NCBI GenBank assembly: GCA_030533445.1
Contig: CM060064.1
Span: 4,963,916 to 5,027,915 of the forward strand
Source of the DNA: Cyprinodon diabolis
Lineage: Eukaryota > Chordata > Actinopteri > Cyprinodontiformes > Cyprinodontidae
DNA length: 64,000 bases
Direction of reading: 5' to 3'
The translations under genes were made by a program, and so were the position numbers. The notes beneath the pieces are model-generated. The model ran no database searches and was not told the origin of the DNA. It was given only the letters and a program-made list of their open reading frames with translations. This document shows positions 47,225 to 58,287 of this stretch, one piece after another (position 1 is the first letter of the stretch; each line of letters opens with the position of its first letter).

Positions 47225-47457
47225 AATAATAATAATTGATTATTAATCTCACATTTGAGAAATTCACTGTCTGCATTTCACCCATCCCCTTGGGAAGCAG
47301 TGGGCTGCCATTGTGCGGCGCATGATGAGCAGGATGGGGTTAAGGGCCTAGCTCAGGGACACAAAGTGGCAGTCTGTGGGAGTGGGGCTTGACCTCAGAA
47401 ACCTCTGGATTCCGAGCACAATGCCCTAACCACTAGGCCATAACTCCCCTATAATAG
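47225..47457 (-). mobile_element. tRNA-derived SINE
   Basis: On the - strand, an A-box-like TGGCCTAGTGG (47440-47430) and B-box-like GGTCAAGCC (47394-47386) are spaced as in a tRNA promoter. A body with CAATGGCAGCCCACTGC follows, shared with the tails at 27030 and 37150. RNA polymerase III would transcribe an active copy. It is not a tRNA gene because it lacks cloverleaf pairing and continues into a SINE body. Confidence 0.65.
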
Positions 47458-47459
47458 TT

Positions 47460-50400
47460 AAGCTCCCCGTCAGGGAATGGAACCATCGTCTCCCGTGTGC
47501 TTTTCTCATGATGGTGCTTTCCTTTGTTATTCCTCTGTTGACCGGTCGGGCCTTGAACTGGGCAGAAGGCAGGTTCCCCATTCCCACTGATTTCAGTTGC
47601 TCTTTCAATTAATTTATGAGAGAATTTAAGGAAGTCTTTAACCAAGATTTAGATAAAACCTCCACCTCCAGTGAACCTAGGACCATTAGACAAGGGCAAA
47701 GAACTGATGCAGAATTTGCAATCGATTTCAGAATAAAAAGCAACTGCCTTAGGTTGGAACGCAGCCATGCTGAAAAGTATATACACTCACCGGCCACTTT
47801 ATTAGGTACACCTGTCCAACTGCTCGTTAACACTTAATTTCTAAGCAGCCAATCACATGGCGGCAACTCAGTGCATTTAGGCATGTAGACATGGTCAAGA
47901 CAATCTCTTGCAGTTCAAACCAAGCATCAGTATGGGGAAGAAAGGTGATTTGAGTGACTTTGAACGTGGCATGATTGTTGGTGCCAGAAGGGCTGGTCTG
48001 AGTATTTCAGAAACTGCTGATCTACTGGGATTTTCACGCACAACCATCTCTAGGGTTTACAGAGAATGGTCTGAAAAAGAAAAAACATCCAGTGAGCGGC
48101 AGTTCTGTGGGCGGAAATGCCTTGTTGATGCCAGAGGTCAGAGGAGAATGGCCAGATGGGTTCGAGCTGATAGAAGGGCAACAGTGACTCAAATAACCGA
48201 CCGTTACAACCAACGTCTGCAGAAGAGCATCTCTGAACACACAGTACGTCGAACTTGGCAAATGGGCAAATGGGCTACAGCAGCAGAAGACCACACCGGG
48301 TGCCACTCCTTTCAGCTAAGAACAGGAAACTGAGGCTACAATTTGCACAAGCTCATCGAAATTGGACAATAGAAGATTGGAAAAACGTTGCCTGGTCTGA
48401 TGAGTCTCGATTTCTGCTGCAAAATTCGGATGGTAGGGTCAGAATTTGACGTTTACAACATGAAAGCATGGATCCATCCTGCCTTGTATCAACGGTTCAG
48501 GCTGGTGGTGATGGTGTCATGGTGTGGGGAATATTTTCTTGGCACTCTTTGGGCCCCTTGGTACCAATTGAGCATCGTTGCAACACCACAGCCTACCTGA
48601 GTATTGTTGCTGACCATGTCCATCCCTTTATGACCACAATGTATCCAACTTCTGATGGCTACTTTCAACAGGATAATGTGCCATGTCATAAAGCTGGAAT
48701 CATCTCAGACTGGTTTATTGAACATGACAATGAGTTCACTGTACTCAAATGGCCTCCACAGTCACCAGATCTCAATCCAATAGAGCATCTTTGGGATGTG
48801 GTGGAATGGGAGATTTGCATCATGGATGTGTAGCTGACAAATCTGCAGCAACTGTGTGATGCCATCATGTCAATATGGACCAAACTCCCTGAGGAATGCT
48901 TCCAGCACCTTGTTGAATCTATGCCACGAAGAATTGAGGCAGTTCTGAAGACAAAAGGGGGTCCAACCCGTTACTAGCATGGGGTACCTAATAAAGTGGC
49001 CGGTGAGTGTATTTCCAGCCCTGTATGAGCAGATAAAGGATGCATTTTTCAGTTCTCCTCGGAACCAGAGAGATCTAACGAATCCTAAACCTATGCATAT
49101 AGATCACAACCGTTTAACTCCAGAAGAGAGACAGAAAAGAATGACATCCTGCCTTTGTCTGTATTGTGGTAATGCAGGCCATTTCATTGCATACAGTTTA
49201 AAGCCCCGGTCCGTCAGTAGATGCAAGGAGGTTGGGGAACTACCTTCAAGAAAAAAAATCTCCTTGCCTTTGACTGGCTACTCTCTCTACCAGCTCATTG
49301 TCTCTATGATTGTGCTATAGATGTACTCCCTGGAGCTCCACTACCTAACAGCAGACTATAATATTTCTCATACGGAACAAAAGACTAGGGAGAAATACAT
49401 TAAGGATTCTCTGACTGCTGGCATCATTTGTCCTTCTTCCTCTCCCCTTGGTGCTGGATATTTCTTTTTTGGGAAGAAAGATAGATCCTTGGGGCTGTGC
49501 ATAGACTACAGAGGTTTGAACCAAATAACTATAAAAAAAAATTCTTTGCCTCTTCTCTCCTCAGCTTTTGAACCTGTTTGCGGAGCAACCATTTTCACCA
49601 AACGCAATCTAAGAAATGCTTACCATCTTCTCAGTATCTGCCAAGGGGACGAGTGGAAAACCACATTCAAGAGACCCATTGAACATTTTGAGCACCTGGT
49701 CATGCCTTTTGGTTTGTCAAATTCACTTGCATTTTTTCAAGCCCTTGACGTCTTGAGAGGGTGTCTAAATGGCGTTGTGTTTGTCTACCTTGATTACATT
49801 TTTTATCTATTCCAAGTCCCTCTCGGAACACAAACAACATATCCGGCTAGTCCTGCAGTACCCTCTGGAGACCAAACTCTATGTAAAAGCTGAAAAATGT
49901 GAGTTTTATTAGCCAGCAGTCACTGTCTGGGGTTTCATCCTTAAGGTTGGACAGGTAAGACCGATGGAGAACAAAATCAATGCTGTTTTGAACTGGCCTA
50001 TCAAGGAGACATGGAAGCATCTCCAAAGATTCCTTGGCTTCGCCAATTTAAACAGCAGGTTCATACGCAACTATATCCAAACAACATTGCCTCTAACTGC
50101 TCTAATGTCTACCAAAACAGCATTTGTTTGGACTCCAGTAGCCAATCGAGCTAATAGTCACAACAATTGCGTTCGAGGAGTGGCGATGTTGGCTGGAGGG
50201 TTCTGAGCGTCCTGTAGGGGTTTGGACAGATCACAAAAACCTCTCCTACTTTCAATCTGCTAAACGACTCAACCCCTGTCAGTCCCATCGTTTAACTTGT
50301 CTATCTCCTACCAGCTTGGCTGTAGAAACATCGAACTCAGCGCTTTCTCCCGCATCCACTCCTCAATAGACTATCAAGATGAACCTGCCACTATCCTGCC

Positions 50401-50490
50401 TCCAGGTTGTTTGGTTGTTTCAGACATCTGGGAGATTGAGGACCTCATTCATCAACCTCAGCTCAGCATGAACAGCTGTCTCTCATGAAA
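47460..50490 (+). mobile_element. Ty3/gypsy retrotransposon, broken, split by a Tc1
   Basis: Gag remnants begin near 47490 (VIPLLTGRALNWAE) and run to 47781, then resume after the Tc1 with LYEQIKDAFFSS and a knuckle CLYCGNAGHFIAYS whose last Cys is Ser. RT spans 49321-49893 ([31 protein letters not shown]). The catalytic turn reads YLDY, the second Asp being replaced by Tyr (49795-49797). Connection/RNase H pieces follow at 49964-50206 (FLGFANLNSRFI) and DHKNLSYF near 50229. No LTRs, integrase or intact frame. Gag and RT resemble the chromovirus-type sushi elements of fish. Confidence 0.75.
47784..49009 (+). mobile_element. Tc1-like transposon, copy 2, inside the gypsy gag
   Basis: Termini CACTCACCGGCCACTTTATT on both sides, with TA at 47782-47783 and 49010-49011. 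Transposase frames: 47908-48333 (N-terminal helix-turn-helix), 48255-48449 (WSDESRFLLQN) and 48468-48833 (DGYFQQDNVPCHKAG, SPDLNPIEHLWDVVE). A tandem duplication of GGCAAAT near 48257-48270 causes a frameshift. TGA at 48447-48449 and TAG at 48831-48833 interrupt the rest, at the same codons as in copy 1. Confidence 0.92.
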
Positions 50491-50700
50491 CGCTGATATC
50501 TCTCCACAGGATGGTGTCACAGCCAAACAGGAACACACAGGATGAAGCTACTATGATAAGAAAAAGCAGAGAGAGTATGACATTAGAGATTGAACTAACA
50601 AATACTGCAGAATGGGAGAAAAGAGATCCTATGATGCAAAGGGTACCCTATGTCCTCAAGAAGTCCTGCAGAAAATTGCTCAGGATACCCTAAGTATCTT
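50490..50700 (-). mobile_element. L2 LINE 3' UTR piece
   Basis: Matches the 61320-61560 section of the intact L2 copy (GTCACAGCCAAACAGGAACA, AGAGATTGAACTAACA, TATGTCCTCAAGAAGTC). It lacks the tail. Confidence 0.75.
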
Positions 50701-51660
50701 GAATAAGGTACAAGATAGGTAGAGCCACTGTGTGGCCAAGGTAGATCCAAGCAGAAACCTGTGAGTAATAATGTCAAGAAGTTGTGGCCAAGTGTAAAAG
50801 CTTCACAATGGTGATGTTGACTTAGTAAAACTTGGGACTGTAGCCAGCTTTGCTTTACCCAGTGTAACTTTGGACCTCTGAAGGCATCTGAAGTCAGGAT
50901 AAGTGGGACAGCTTTTTAATTCTACTTTTTTCAGATAAGGCAGACGAAGCAGAAATACTAATTAGCAAAGATGTAGAATTTACATCTACTGTTAAGTTCT
51001 TCAGTTCTTTATAGATGTCTTTACAATATCTACCAAATTTGAATTCTCATTTCTTAATAATTGGAGGGGATTTTTAACCTGTTTAGACCCGGACCTCGGA
51101 AAATCTTCAGCAAGAGAGGACACAAGTCCATCTTAATCTGCATGCCTTTTTCAATCTTTTCTTTCAGAGATTGGTGTTTCGGATATAGGGGATTTTTTTT
51201 TTTACATCTAAGAGCATATCACATGAAACGTAGAATAGGCAATTGTATCGAAGACAAGAAATTTACTTATTTCTAGATCTTTGCCCACTGATCCCCATAA
51301 GCCAGCGAACCTTGTTTTCAGCAATGATGCCCAAAATCTGGGGTTGGCTGCTCCTTCTTGTTGCCAGACTTGCTTCACTGTTGCCTGTTGGTCTTCGCCC
51401 TGAGATAAGAAATCTTTCAAGGAGATGCCTGGAGACTTTTCGTCTCTCTGCAGTCTCTCTGCAGTACTCAATTAATCATCGTGTCCTTAACGCTAGAGCT
51501 AAGCTAATTAGATAAGAGTAGATTTATCAGATTAGAAACAATGTGACCTAAGTGGGACCATTGTCAAATGTTTATGGGATGCCAGAACGGGCAAACTTAA
51601 GTCCTACCTGTAATGAAAAAATAAGTTTTCTTACTTTGCAATTTGGATGAGGGAAACTAA
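50701..51660. other. No gene recognised, probably repeat-derived
   Basis: Lies between two L2 pieces in the same orientation and may be decayed L2 or intervening DNA. Frames at 51061-51276 and 51208-51515 show no domain. Confidence 0.35.
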
Positions 51661-52340
51661 GGGTTAAATGTTCAAGAGTTGTAATTATTAACTGCCTTTG
51701 GATCAATCAGTAAGTCAGACTGAAAGATTGTTGCTACTCCTTCTCCTCGCCCAGAATTTCTGGGTATGTGAAAATTTAAATAGCTTGAAGAAGTTGCCTC
51801 ATTTATGCTCACATAATCCCCTTGCTGAAGCCAGGTTTCTGTAAGGCAACATAAGTCAATGTGATTATCAAAAATCAAGTCATTAACTAGCAGACTTTTA
51901 GAGGAAAGAGATCTTATTAGATAGGCTTTAAAGTAGTTCTAGTCAGTTAGAATTACTTGAATACAGAGATATCACAGATAAAATAACTTAACTCTAGATG
52001 GAGATCGTCTGGACAGCTACAACAATCAGTTAATCCAAACAGGAAGTGAACAGGCCCAAACAGGAAGTTTGGGCCTGTCCCATCAGAAGGTGGGACTCTC
52101 TAGTTACGACCCCCTCCCCAAGGTCCTACATGTGTGGCAGTGGGATGGAGCAGAGGGAGGAGTCGGAGGATGGGAGAATAGCACTGGGGGCCTGCTGCCT
52201 ACTTCACTCTCAGAGAACCAGCTCCCCCGCTGACTCCGATAGGCATCCTGTTCCCTTACAGGCCACCTGGAGGGCCAAGGGCTGGATACAAAGCTTGTAT
52301 AATTTAGACAGTAGTTTTGGGGGGTTTAACTCTAGAAACT
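51661..52340 (-). mobile_element. L2 LINE 5' part: endonuclease start and 5' UTR
   Basis: The - strand frame 51878-51672 encodes the start of an apurinic-type endonuclease (HIDLCCLTETWLQQGDY, HIPRNSGRGEGVATIF), as in L2. The GC-richer sequence to 52340 is likely 5' UTR or adjoining repeat. Truncated after about 70 residues. Confidence 0.65.
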
Positions 52341-52346
52341 GTAATA

Positions 52347-53115
52347 CACTGCTTGGAAAATTAAAGGAACACATTGAAATCACATAAGATCTCATTAAGG
52401 AAAAAATCATGCTATCTTTTTATACTGTTATGGACTGTGTGATGTGTTAGGAACAAAAGGATGCCACATCAATTGATGGAAATGAAAATTATCAACCTAC
52501 AGAGGGCTGAATTCAAAGACACCCCAACAATAACAGGGAAAAAAATATGCGGCAGGCTAGTTCATTTTGCTACAATTTCATTGCAGCAACTAAATATGCT
52601 ACTCAGTAATTTGTATGGCCTCTTACATGTGTGTATGCATGCCTGACAACATCGGGGCATGCTCCTAATGAGACGACGGATGGCGTCTGGGGGTATCTCC
52701 TCCCAGATCTTGACCAGAGCATCACTAAGCTCCTGGACAGTCTGAGGTGCAAACTGGCGGCATCGGATGGATCAAAACATAATGTCGCAGAGGTGTTCTA
52801 TTGGATTTAGGTCAGCCGAGCCTGGGGGCCAATCAATGGTATCAATTCCTTCATCCTCCAGGAACTGCCTGCATACTCTCGCCACATGAGGACGGGAATT
52901 GTCGTGCACCACAAAGTACCCAGGACCCACGGCACCAGTATAGGGTCTGAAAATGGGGCTCTTGAGATTGTGCTTGGAAACACAGCAAACCTTCTGGCAA
53001 TGGCATGTATTGATGTGCCAGCCTGGAGGAGTTGGACTGCCTGTGCAACCTCTGTGGGGTCCAGGTAGTGTCTGGAGGGAAGTGTTTGAGTGGTGAAGTT
53101 TGAGTAATACATCAT
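52347..53115 (-). mobile_element. Tc1/mariner-type transposon, internally deleted
   Basis: The left end CACTGCTTGGAAAATTAAAG follows TA (52345-52346). The - strand frame 53115-52807 has an N-terminal helix-turn-helix (LDPTEVAQAVQLLQAGTS, FAVFPSTISRA). It then jumps to the catalytic region, read in shifted frame (VHDN-type segment, and ID-WPP near 52826). The middle of the transposase is missing and the right terminus was not found. Confidence 0.65.
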
Positions 53116-53700
53116 CTGCGCAAAGACTAATTTTATGCTTTTGTTTTCATGCCTTTTTATTTGGCATGCTTTTTAGGGCGTCCTGAACTTGTTGTTGAGC
53201 TCAGGGTCAATCTTTGACAATCTGATAAGTTAGAAAGAGTTATTTTATCCACAAACTGCTTGATGTCATTTTCTGATGGATTGATATGTGATGTGTATAG
53301 GTATTTGTAGAAATCTCAGAAGGTGTTTTATATACCTTCCAGATCATGTAATGTATTACTAGTTCAGTCTGTAACTGCAAATATAATCAGTTTTTCCTTT
53401 GTTTATTTTTAGCTGATTAGCTAAGAAGCTTCCTCACTTATAAACACGTCTTTTGATAAAACTCTGATCAGTCTATCTGAATTCTGGGTCAAATGTTCTG
53501 AGTGCCTTAAATTACCTGAAACTGCTAAGTAAGGATAAGACAAATACAGCAAGATTGTTTTTGACAATAGCAGAAATGATGCTGATTGAGGTCACTAAAA
53601 TAATTGTTGCTTCTGTGTAAAAATTTGTCAAAGCAATGCAGACTTTTCTCTGGTCCCCTCCTGATCTGACCAGTGAAGACATGGTTATCTTTGTATAACT
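53116..53700. other. No gene recognised
   Basis: AT-rich DNA; the - strand frame 53512-53766 has no known domain and overlaps an L2 piece. Confidence 0.4.
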
Positions 53701-53704
53701 GTTT

Positions 53705-53880
53705 CTTTTTCTTTGTCTGCTTCTGTCTTCTTGAACCCCAGTGGGCCTCAGCAGATGACCACTCAACCTGCTCCTAGTTCTGCTGGAGGTTTCTTCCTGT
53801 TAAAAGTTAGTTTTCCTATCCACTGTAGCTACAAGCATGCTTGGCGTGAGGGATTACAGCAGCTGTAAGACTTTATAACC
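53705..53880 (+). mobile_element. L2 LINE 3' UTR fragment
   Basis: Contains GGTTTCTTCCTGTTAAAAG and ACAAGCATGCTTGGCGTGAG in + orientation, like 1205-1490, but lacks the terminal tail. Confidence 0.7.
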
Positions 53881-53939
53881 ATCACTGTTCCCAACAACCT
53901 CAGTAAGCTACTGTGCAGAGGCCCATTATTTATATTATT

Positions 53940-54360
53940 AAAACACTTTACAGCACAGTATTTCATTTGTTTATTTTTTATCTCTTCACTATTAGATTCT
54001 CACTCATCCAGGTCATAGTCATTCATAGTCATTCCACATCCTTCCATGCTAACAAAATAGCAGATGGAGATGGAAACCTCAACATTGATGTATATAGGAG
54101 ATTCACTCACACAGACCAATATCTTCTTTTCGACTCACACCAACCATTGGAACACAAAGTTGCAAATTCATCAGAACCTTGCAAAACAAGCTGAGCATGT
54201 CCCTACTAAAACAGAAGGGAAGCACAAAGAACAGAAACACATCAAAGATGCTGTCCAAACTTGTGGATACCCAAACTGGGCATTGGTCAAATCAGCAAGG
54301 AAATCCAAAAGACAAACAGCAGAACATAACGGTGAGAAAATCAAAAACAAAGTCATTGCC
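53940..54360 (+). mobile_element. Penelope-like element, RT C-terminal part
   Basis: Two frames encode FTHTDQYLLFDSHQPLEHK (54064-54194) and AEHVPTKTEGKHKEQKHIK with TCGYPNWALVKSA (54178-54330). These are characteristic of Penelope-like reverse transcriptases just before their endonuclease. The element is interrupted by the LTR at 54361 and resumes at 55041. Confidence 0.7.
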
Positions 54361-55040
54361 TGTCATGTAACAGGACAGATGGACCCAGTATTCAAGGTAA
54401 GACCCAATCTCTGACACTGGTTTAACAGCCGATGGGCTGACAGCTGATGCGGCACGCATCACCCAGATGGTGCTGGAAGCTGATCATGGACAGGGATTAA
54501 GAACAGGCAGAAATAGACAGAACCAGCAGGATCCAGGTTTCCAGGCATCCTAGAGCTCCCAGGCAGGTTCAGAGTCCAAACAGATTCCAGAAGCGTGACC
54601 AAGTGGACATGCACAGGAGCAGACAGGATCAGGTGCAGACAGGCAGACTCAGTGGAAGAGGGTTGAGCAGGAGCTGGTTTCCACCTGGGAGCCAGGCTTA
54701 CTAGAATAAAAACTGATCCTCTCTATAAATAGAGCCAAAAAACCCAGAGGACTCAGCAGGGGAGGAACAGTGCATGAACAGGAGACAAGACAGACACAAA
54801 AATCCTCTTTCCACAGGCCACCGGGATCCAGGACAAGAACCATGGAGTTAACTAAAAAAAAAGCAACAGAACAGACTAACAGAAAATAACAACTAATGAT
54901 CTGGCCATGATAGCTGGAACTGAGCCCGAAATAAGGGCAACTGGCAGGTGGATGAGATGAGTGATAATTACGAGCTGGAAAAAGTGAAGCAGGTGAACGG
55001 CATGAGTAATTAAGGCAAGCTATCACAGAAGATCATGACA
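54361..55040 (-). mobile_element. Solo LTR, 680 bp, inserted in the Penelope-like element
   Basis: On the - strand TGTCATGATCTTCTGTG ... CTTGAATACTGGGTCCATC ... GTTACATGACA. Flanks TTGCC and TTGAC give a 5-bp duplication with one mismatch. Same family and nearly the same length as 40046-40724. Confidence 0.75.
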
Positions 55041-55650
55041 TTGACATCTCATAAGTTGCTGGAGTCTCTGAAAAACTCAAGAAGATTTTCTCTAAAAACA
55101 AAATCCCAGTATATTTCAAACCAAACAAAACCCTTAAACAGAGACTAGTTCATTCTAAAGACAAAACCCCAGAACTAATATGAGCGGAGTGGTGAATGCA
55201 GTTCAATGCAGTGAGGAATGCTCTGATATTTATAATGGAGAAACCAAACAACTCTCCACAGATGCATGGCCCAACAGATAAGACATACCTCCTGCTGTCA
55301 ACACTCTGCGGCACATCTACACCTTATTCACAAAGGACATTCTTTTGAGGACCAGAATGTTCAGATTTAGGACAAGAAAGACAGGTGGTTTGAGAGGGGT
55401 GTGAAAGAAGCCATCTATACAACCTTAAACAGAGGGAATGAACTCAGGTTTCAGCCCTTAAAACCAAAAAATGCAGTGATTGCTATGATTCCTTCCTGCT
55501 ATCATTGCAACCTCCGACCCCATACAGGGGTCCAGAACATCTTGCCTGTTCATCAAGGCCAATATTTCCCCCTAGTAACCCCTTTCAGAGGCAGAGACCA
55601 GTATCGGGTACCAGTATGCATGTTTTCTAGGCCAAAATAAGGCTTTGTTT
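55041..55650 (+). mobile_element. Penelope-like element, GIY-YIG endonuclease remnant
   Basis: Translation gives VAGVSEKLKKIFSKNKIPVY, then a DIYNGETKQ stretch (GIY-YIG N-terminal strand region) and GVKEAIYTTLNRGNELR, broken by stops and frameshifts. GIY-YIG is the endonuclease type of Penelope-like elements. It continues the fragment at 53940-54360. Confidence 0.65.
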
Positions 55651-55889
55651 TGATCCACTCTGTAAAGTCTCAAACTCAATGCTAATTCCAATTTGAATTA
55701 AAAAAGCTTCCTGGATGGGAAGCGAACCATCTTCAAACTTGGAAACAGAGTCAAGTGGCTTGTATTTTAAATTTTATTTGGAAAGTTAATCTTAAACACT
55801 TTTAATGTCCACTTGTCCATTTGTGTGACCATTTTCTATATATTTTTCCCCATTCTGGAACTATAATGGGATTGTTCCACAATTGAGTT

Positions 55890-56040
55890 CCCTTAGAGGC
55901 CACCTGGAGGGCCAGGGACAGGGGTTAAGTATGCAATAAGCTGGTTTTGATTAGATAGAAAACCTTGAACCAATCTGACTGTATGTGTGTATCTGGTTGA
56001 ATTGTCTCTGGAAAGTGTCTTAAGATGACATTGTTTGTGC
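55890..56040 (+). mobile_element. L2 LINE 3' UTR fragment
   Basis: Contains GCTGGTTTTGATTAGATAGA and AAAGTGTCTTAAGATGACAT, which parallel 1370-1455, in + orientation. Tail missing. Confidence 0.6.
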
Positions 56041-56479
56041 ATTGGTGACTTAAAAATGTCTATGGCTGTATCATGCACTGCTTCGGCAGTTTCAGAATGT
56101 GCCTTTGGAAACATGAGCTCTATTTGCAACAAGAACAAAAATACTGAAGAATATCCAGTTATCAGTTCATAATGTAAGAACTTGTATTAATCTTTCAGTC
56201 ATTCTTAGGTATTCATACTTGTAGGAGACACTTTTTAGTTCATGTAGCAGGACAATTATCCAAAGTACACAATTAATTTTCCTCTCAGTGATAAAATAAT
56301 AATAAAAGGTCCCACTTAAAGTGAGGACTCCAGTCTAGTGGCCCTTATCCACCCAATTAAGCCGAATTAAAACCAGTCGGCAAAAAAAAGTGGGCCAAAA
56401 TTCTTCCACATGCTTCTGTGGTAGGTACTTCGTTATATACGGCCCAGTAGGTTTGCAGTTGGTTTTCACTGTGTCCAAA
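56041..56479. other. No gene recognised
   Basis: AT-rich DNA without supported features. Confidence 0.4.
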
Positions 56480-56670
56480 TCTATTTAATGATCTAAAAAA
56501 ATTTTGTTTTTTGTTTTTACAGCACTAGTGGCTCATTTTATGGACAGTAGGCTGACAAGAGAGGAGGAAAACATGCTGGAAAGGACCACAGCCCAGATTC
56601 GAACCCTGGTCGCCTGCATCTAGGACCAAGGCCTACACAGGTCATGTGTGCTAACCACTGCACCAATTAA
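56480..56670 (-). mobile_element. tRNA-derived SINE, degenerate
   Basis: On the - strand GGTGCAGTGGTTAGC (56664-56650) resembles an A box and GGTTCGAATCT (56606-56596) a B box. A downstream CCTTTCCAGCATGTTTTCCTC echoes the conserved body of vertebrate V-type SINEs. Not a functional tRNA gene. Confidence 0.6.
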
Positions 56671-57749
56671 TTATTCTGACTGTGCTGTGATTTCTTTCTC
56701 TATTCCTAGAAGCCCCATTTTAAGGCTGCAATTGCTAATGTCTAAGTAGATCTTTTTTTTTAGCTCACCCCTGGGCTTCAGAATATTTCAACAGACTTGT
56801 TATGTCTGCTTTTCCTCCTTAGGTACGGTGAATTAAATATGCTTCATATCCGATGACTAGAAATCCCAATGCATCTCTGAATCTAAGACTGAGGCCTAAA
56901 GGAAAAGCAACAAGTCAGCTGCTTTATTGATGACTCCAAATTAAATTAAAGCCATGAATAAGTGGCATTAAATGCGTTTCAAATGTCACAGAGAGACATG
57001 TCCACTCCAGTGCACAAACAGAAGTAAAAGCTGTATAAGAGTAAGAAGGTGATTATTCAGTCTTTAGTGATGTAGTCTAAGGCCATAATGTATTCTTGTA
57101 TGTTTGCCTTTTTTATATAGAATTTCTATTTATCCTGCTTTGAAAAAAGCTTGTTTTGACACATCCATATCTCTAAAGTTCTTTCTTCAAATATTGATTT
57201 TATTCGACTATATCTACAGTTTAGGGCATAAATCCTCTACTTTAAAGCATCATTTGTACCTAAATCCTGCAAACCAGCGCTGATTTGATAATAAAATGCA
57301 AAGAGTTGTTGTGTGGGAGGAATCCCTCTGGAAGCTTTCCTTCGGTTTCAGCATAAGGGAATGCAACTCCAACAAGGGAGTTAACAACTTCAGACCAAAT
57401 GCTCAAATGAGCCAATGCAGCGCTGCTACAAAGGGACCATTTAAGTGCATCCATGTGCGCAGACGATAAAACATATACTCTAAACCCCAATCTTTAATTA
57501 CTGAGAAAAAGAAGCCCACTCTTATAACATATTTACTATGGATAACTGAAGCTAAATTGAAAGCAAATTATTGTTTTGTGTCTTCCTTCTCTGTCTCCTC
57601 TGACGCGTTACCATATCTGTCTAAATCTCCTCCACTCTCCTGCTCTCTGTGTGAGATATTAAGTTATTGCTTTACCTCTTCCAGCAATAATGCTACATGT
57701 AATATGTGTGACATTTCTTATATCTTTGGATGATAGTATGTTAAAGCTA
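56671..57749. other. No gene recognised
   Basis: AT-rich unique DNA; the - strand frame 57260-57490 has no recognised domain. Confidence 0.4.
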
Positions 57750-58287
57750 AAGTCCTTGCTCTGGGCTCTTTGAATGTCAAGGAGTTAAACCAGGCTGAAA
57801 AGCCAACAGGTTGGACCAGCAGAGAGCAGGAACACAGTCACATAGTACCTCCAGTAGTTCATGGGCAGCCAGGTAAAAAGAAATATACACAGATCAAACT
57901 ACTGACACAGACTCCCCGTACTACAGACACAGTCAGAAAGAAACCTAAATACTTAGAGGACTATGAATGTACTGTGCAAAACAGCAACATAACCCCTGAC
58001 TACTGTTACGGAGCTACAATTGGGCTGCCACAGACCTATAAAGAGCATCAGCAAAGTCTGAAATATTGAACAGCAGTGAAAGATGAAATTGTTTTATTTA
58101 AAGAGAACAACACCTCCTCACTTATACCATTACCAGAGGGTATACAGACAGTATGGGAAGGTGGGTATATGGTCTCAAGGAGGATGATAAAGAGAATATA
58201 GACATAAAGAGACATAAAGCTAGGTATGTAGCAAAGGGATACAGCCAGGTTGAAGGACTTGACTATCAAGAGACATTCTCTCTCTAG
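57750..58287 (+). mobile_element. Ty1/copia retrotransposon fragment
   Basis: Encodes, over shifted frames, a pre-RT region, then AVKDEIVLFKENNT...LPEG and the hallmark KARYVAKGYSQVEGLDYQETFS that opens copia-type reverse transcriptases (KHKARYVAKGYSQ; SQVEGLDYQETFS). It ends abruptly at 58287 where another element begins. Confidence 0.7.

Noticed and set aside
47380..47457. Possible tRNA gene on the - strand
   Set aside because: The box motifs are part of a SINE whose body is repeated elsewhere in the window.
51208..51515. Opposite-strand frames of 87-90 codons
   Set aside because: No recognisable motif, no splice or start context, and flanked by L2 pieces in the same orientation.
56570..56670. 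Possible tRNA gene on the - strand
   Set aside because: A and B boxes are present, but no cloverleaf stems can be drawn and SINE-like sequence follows; a SINE is the better reading.
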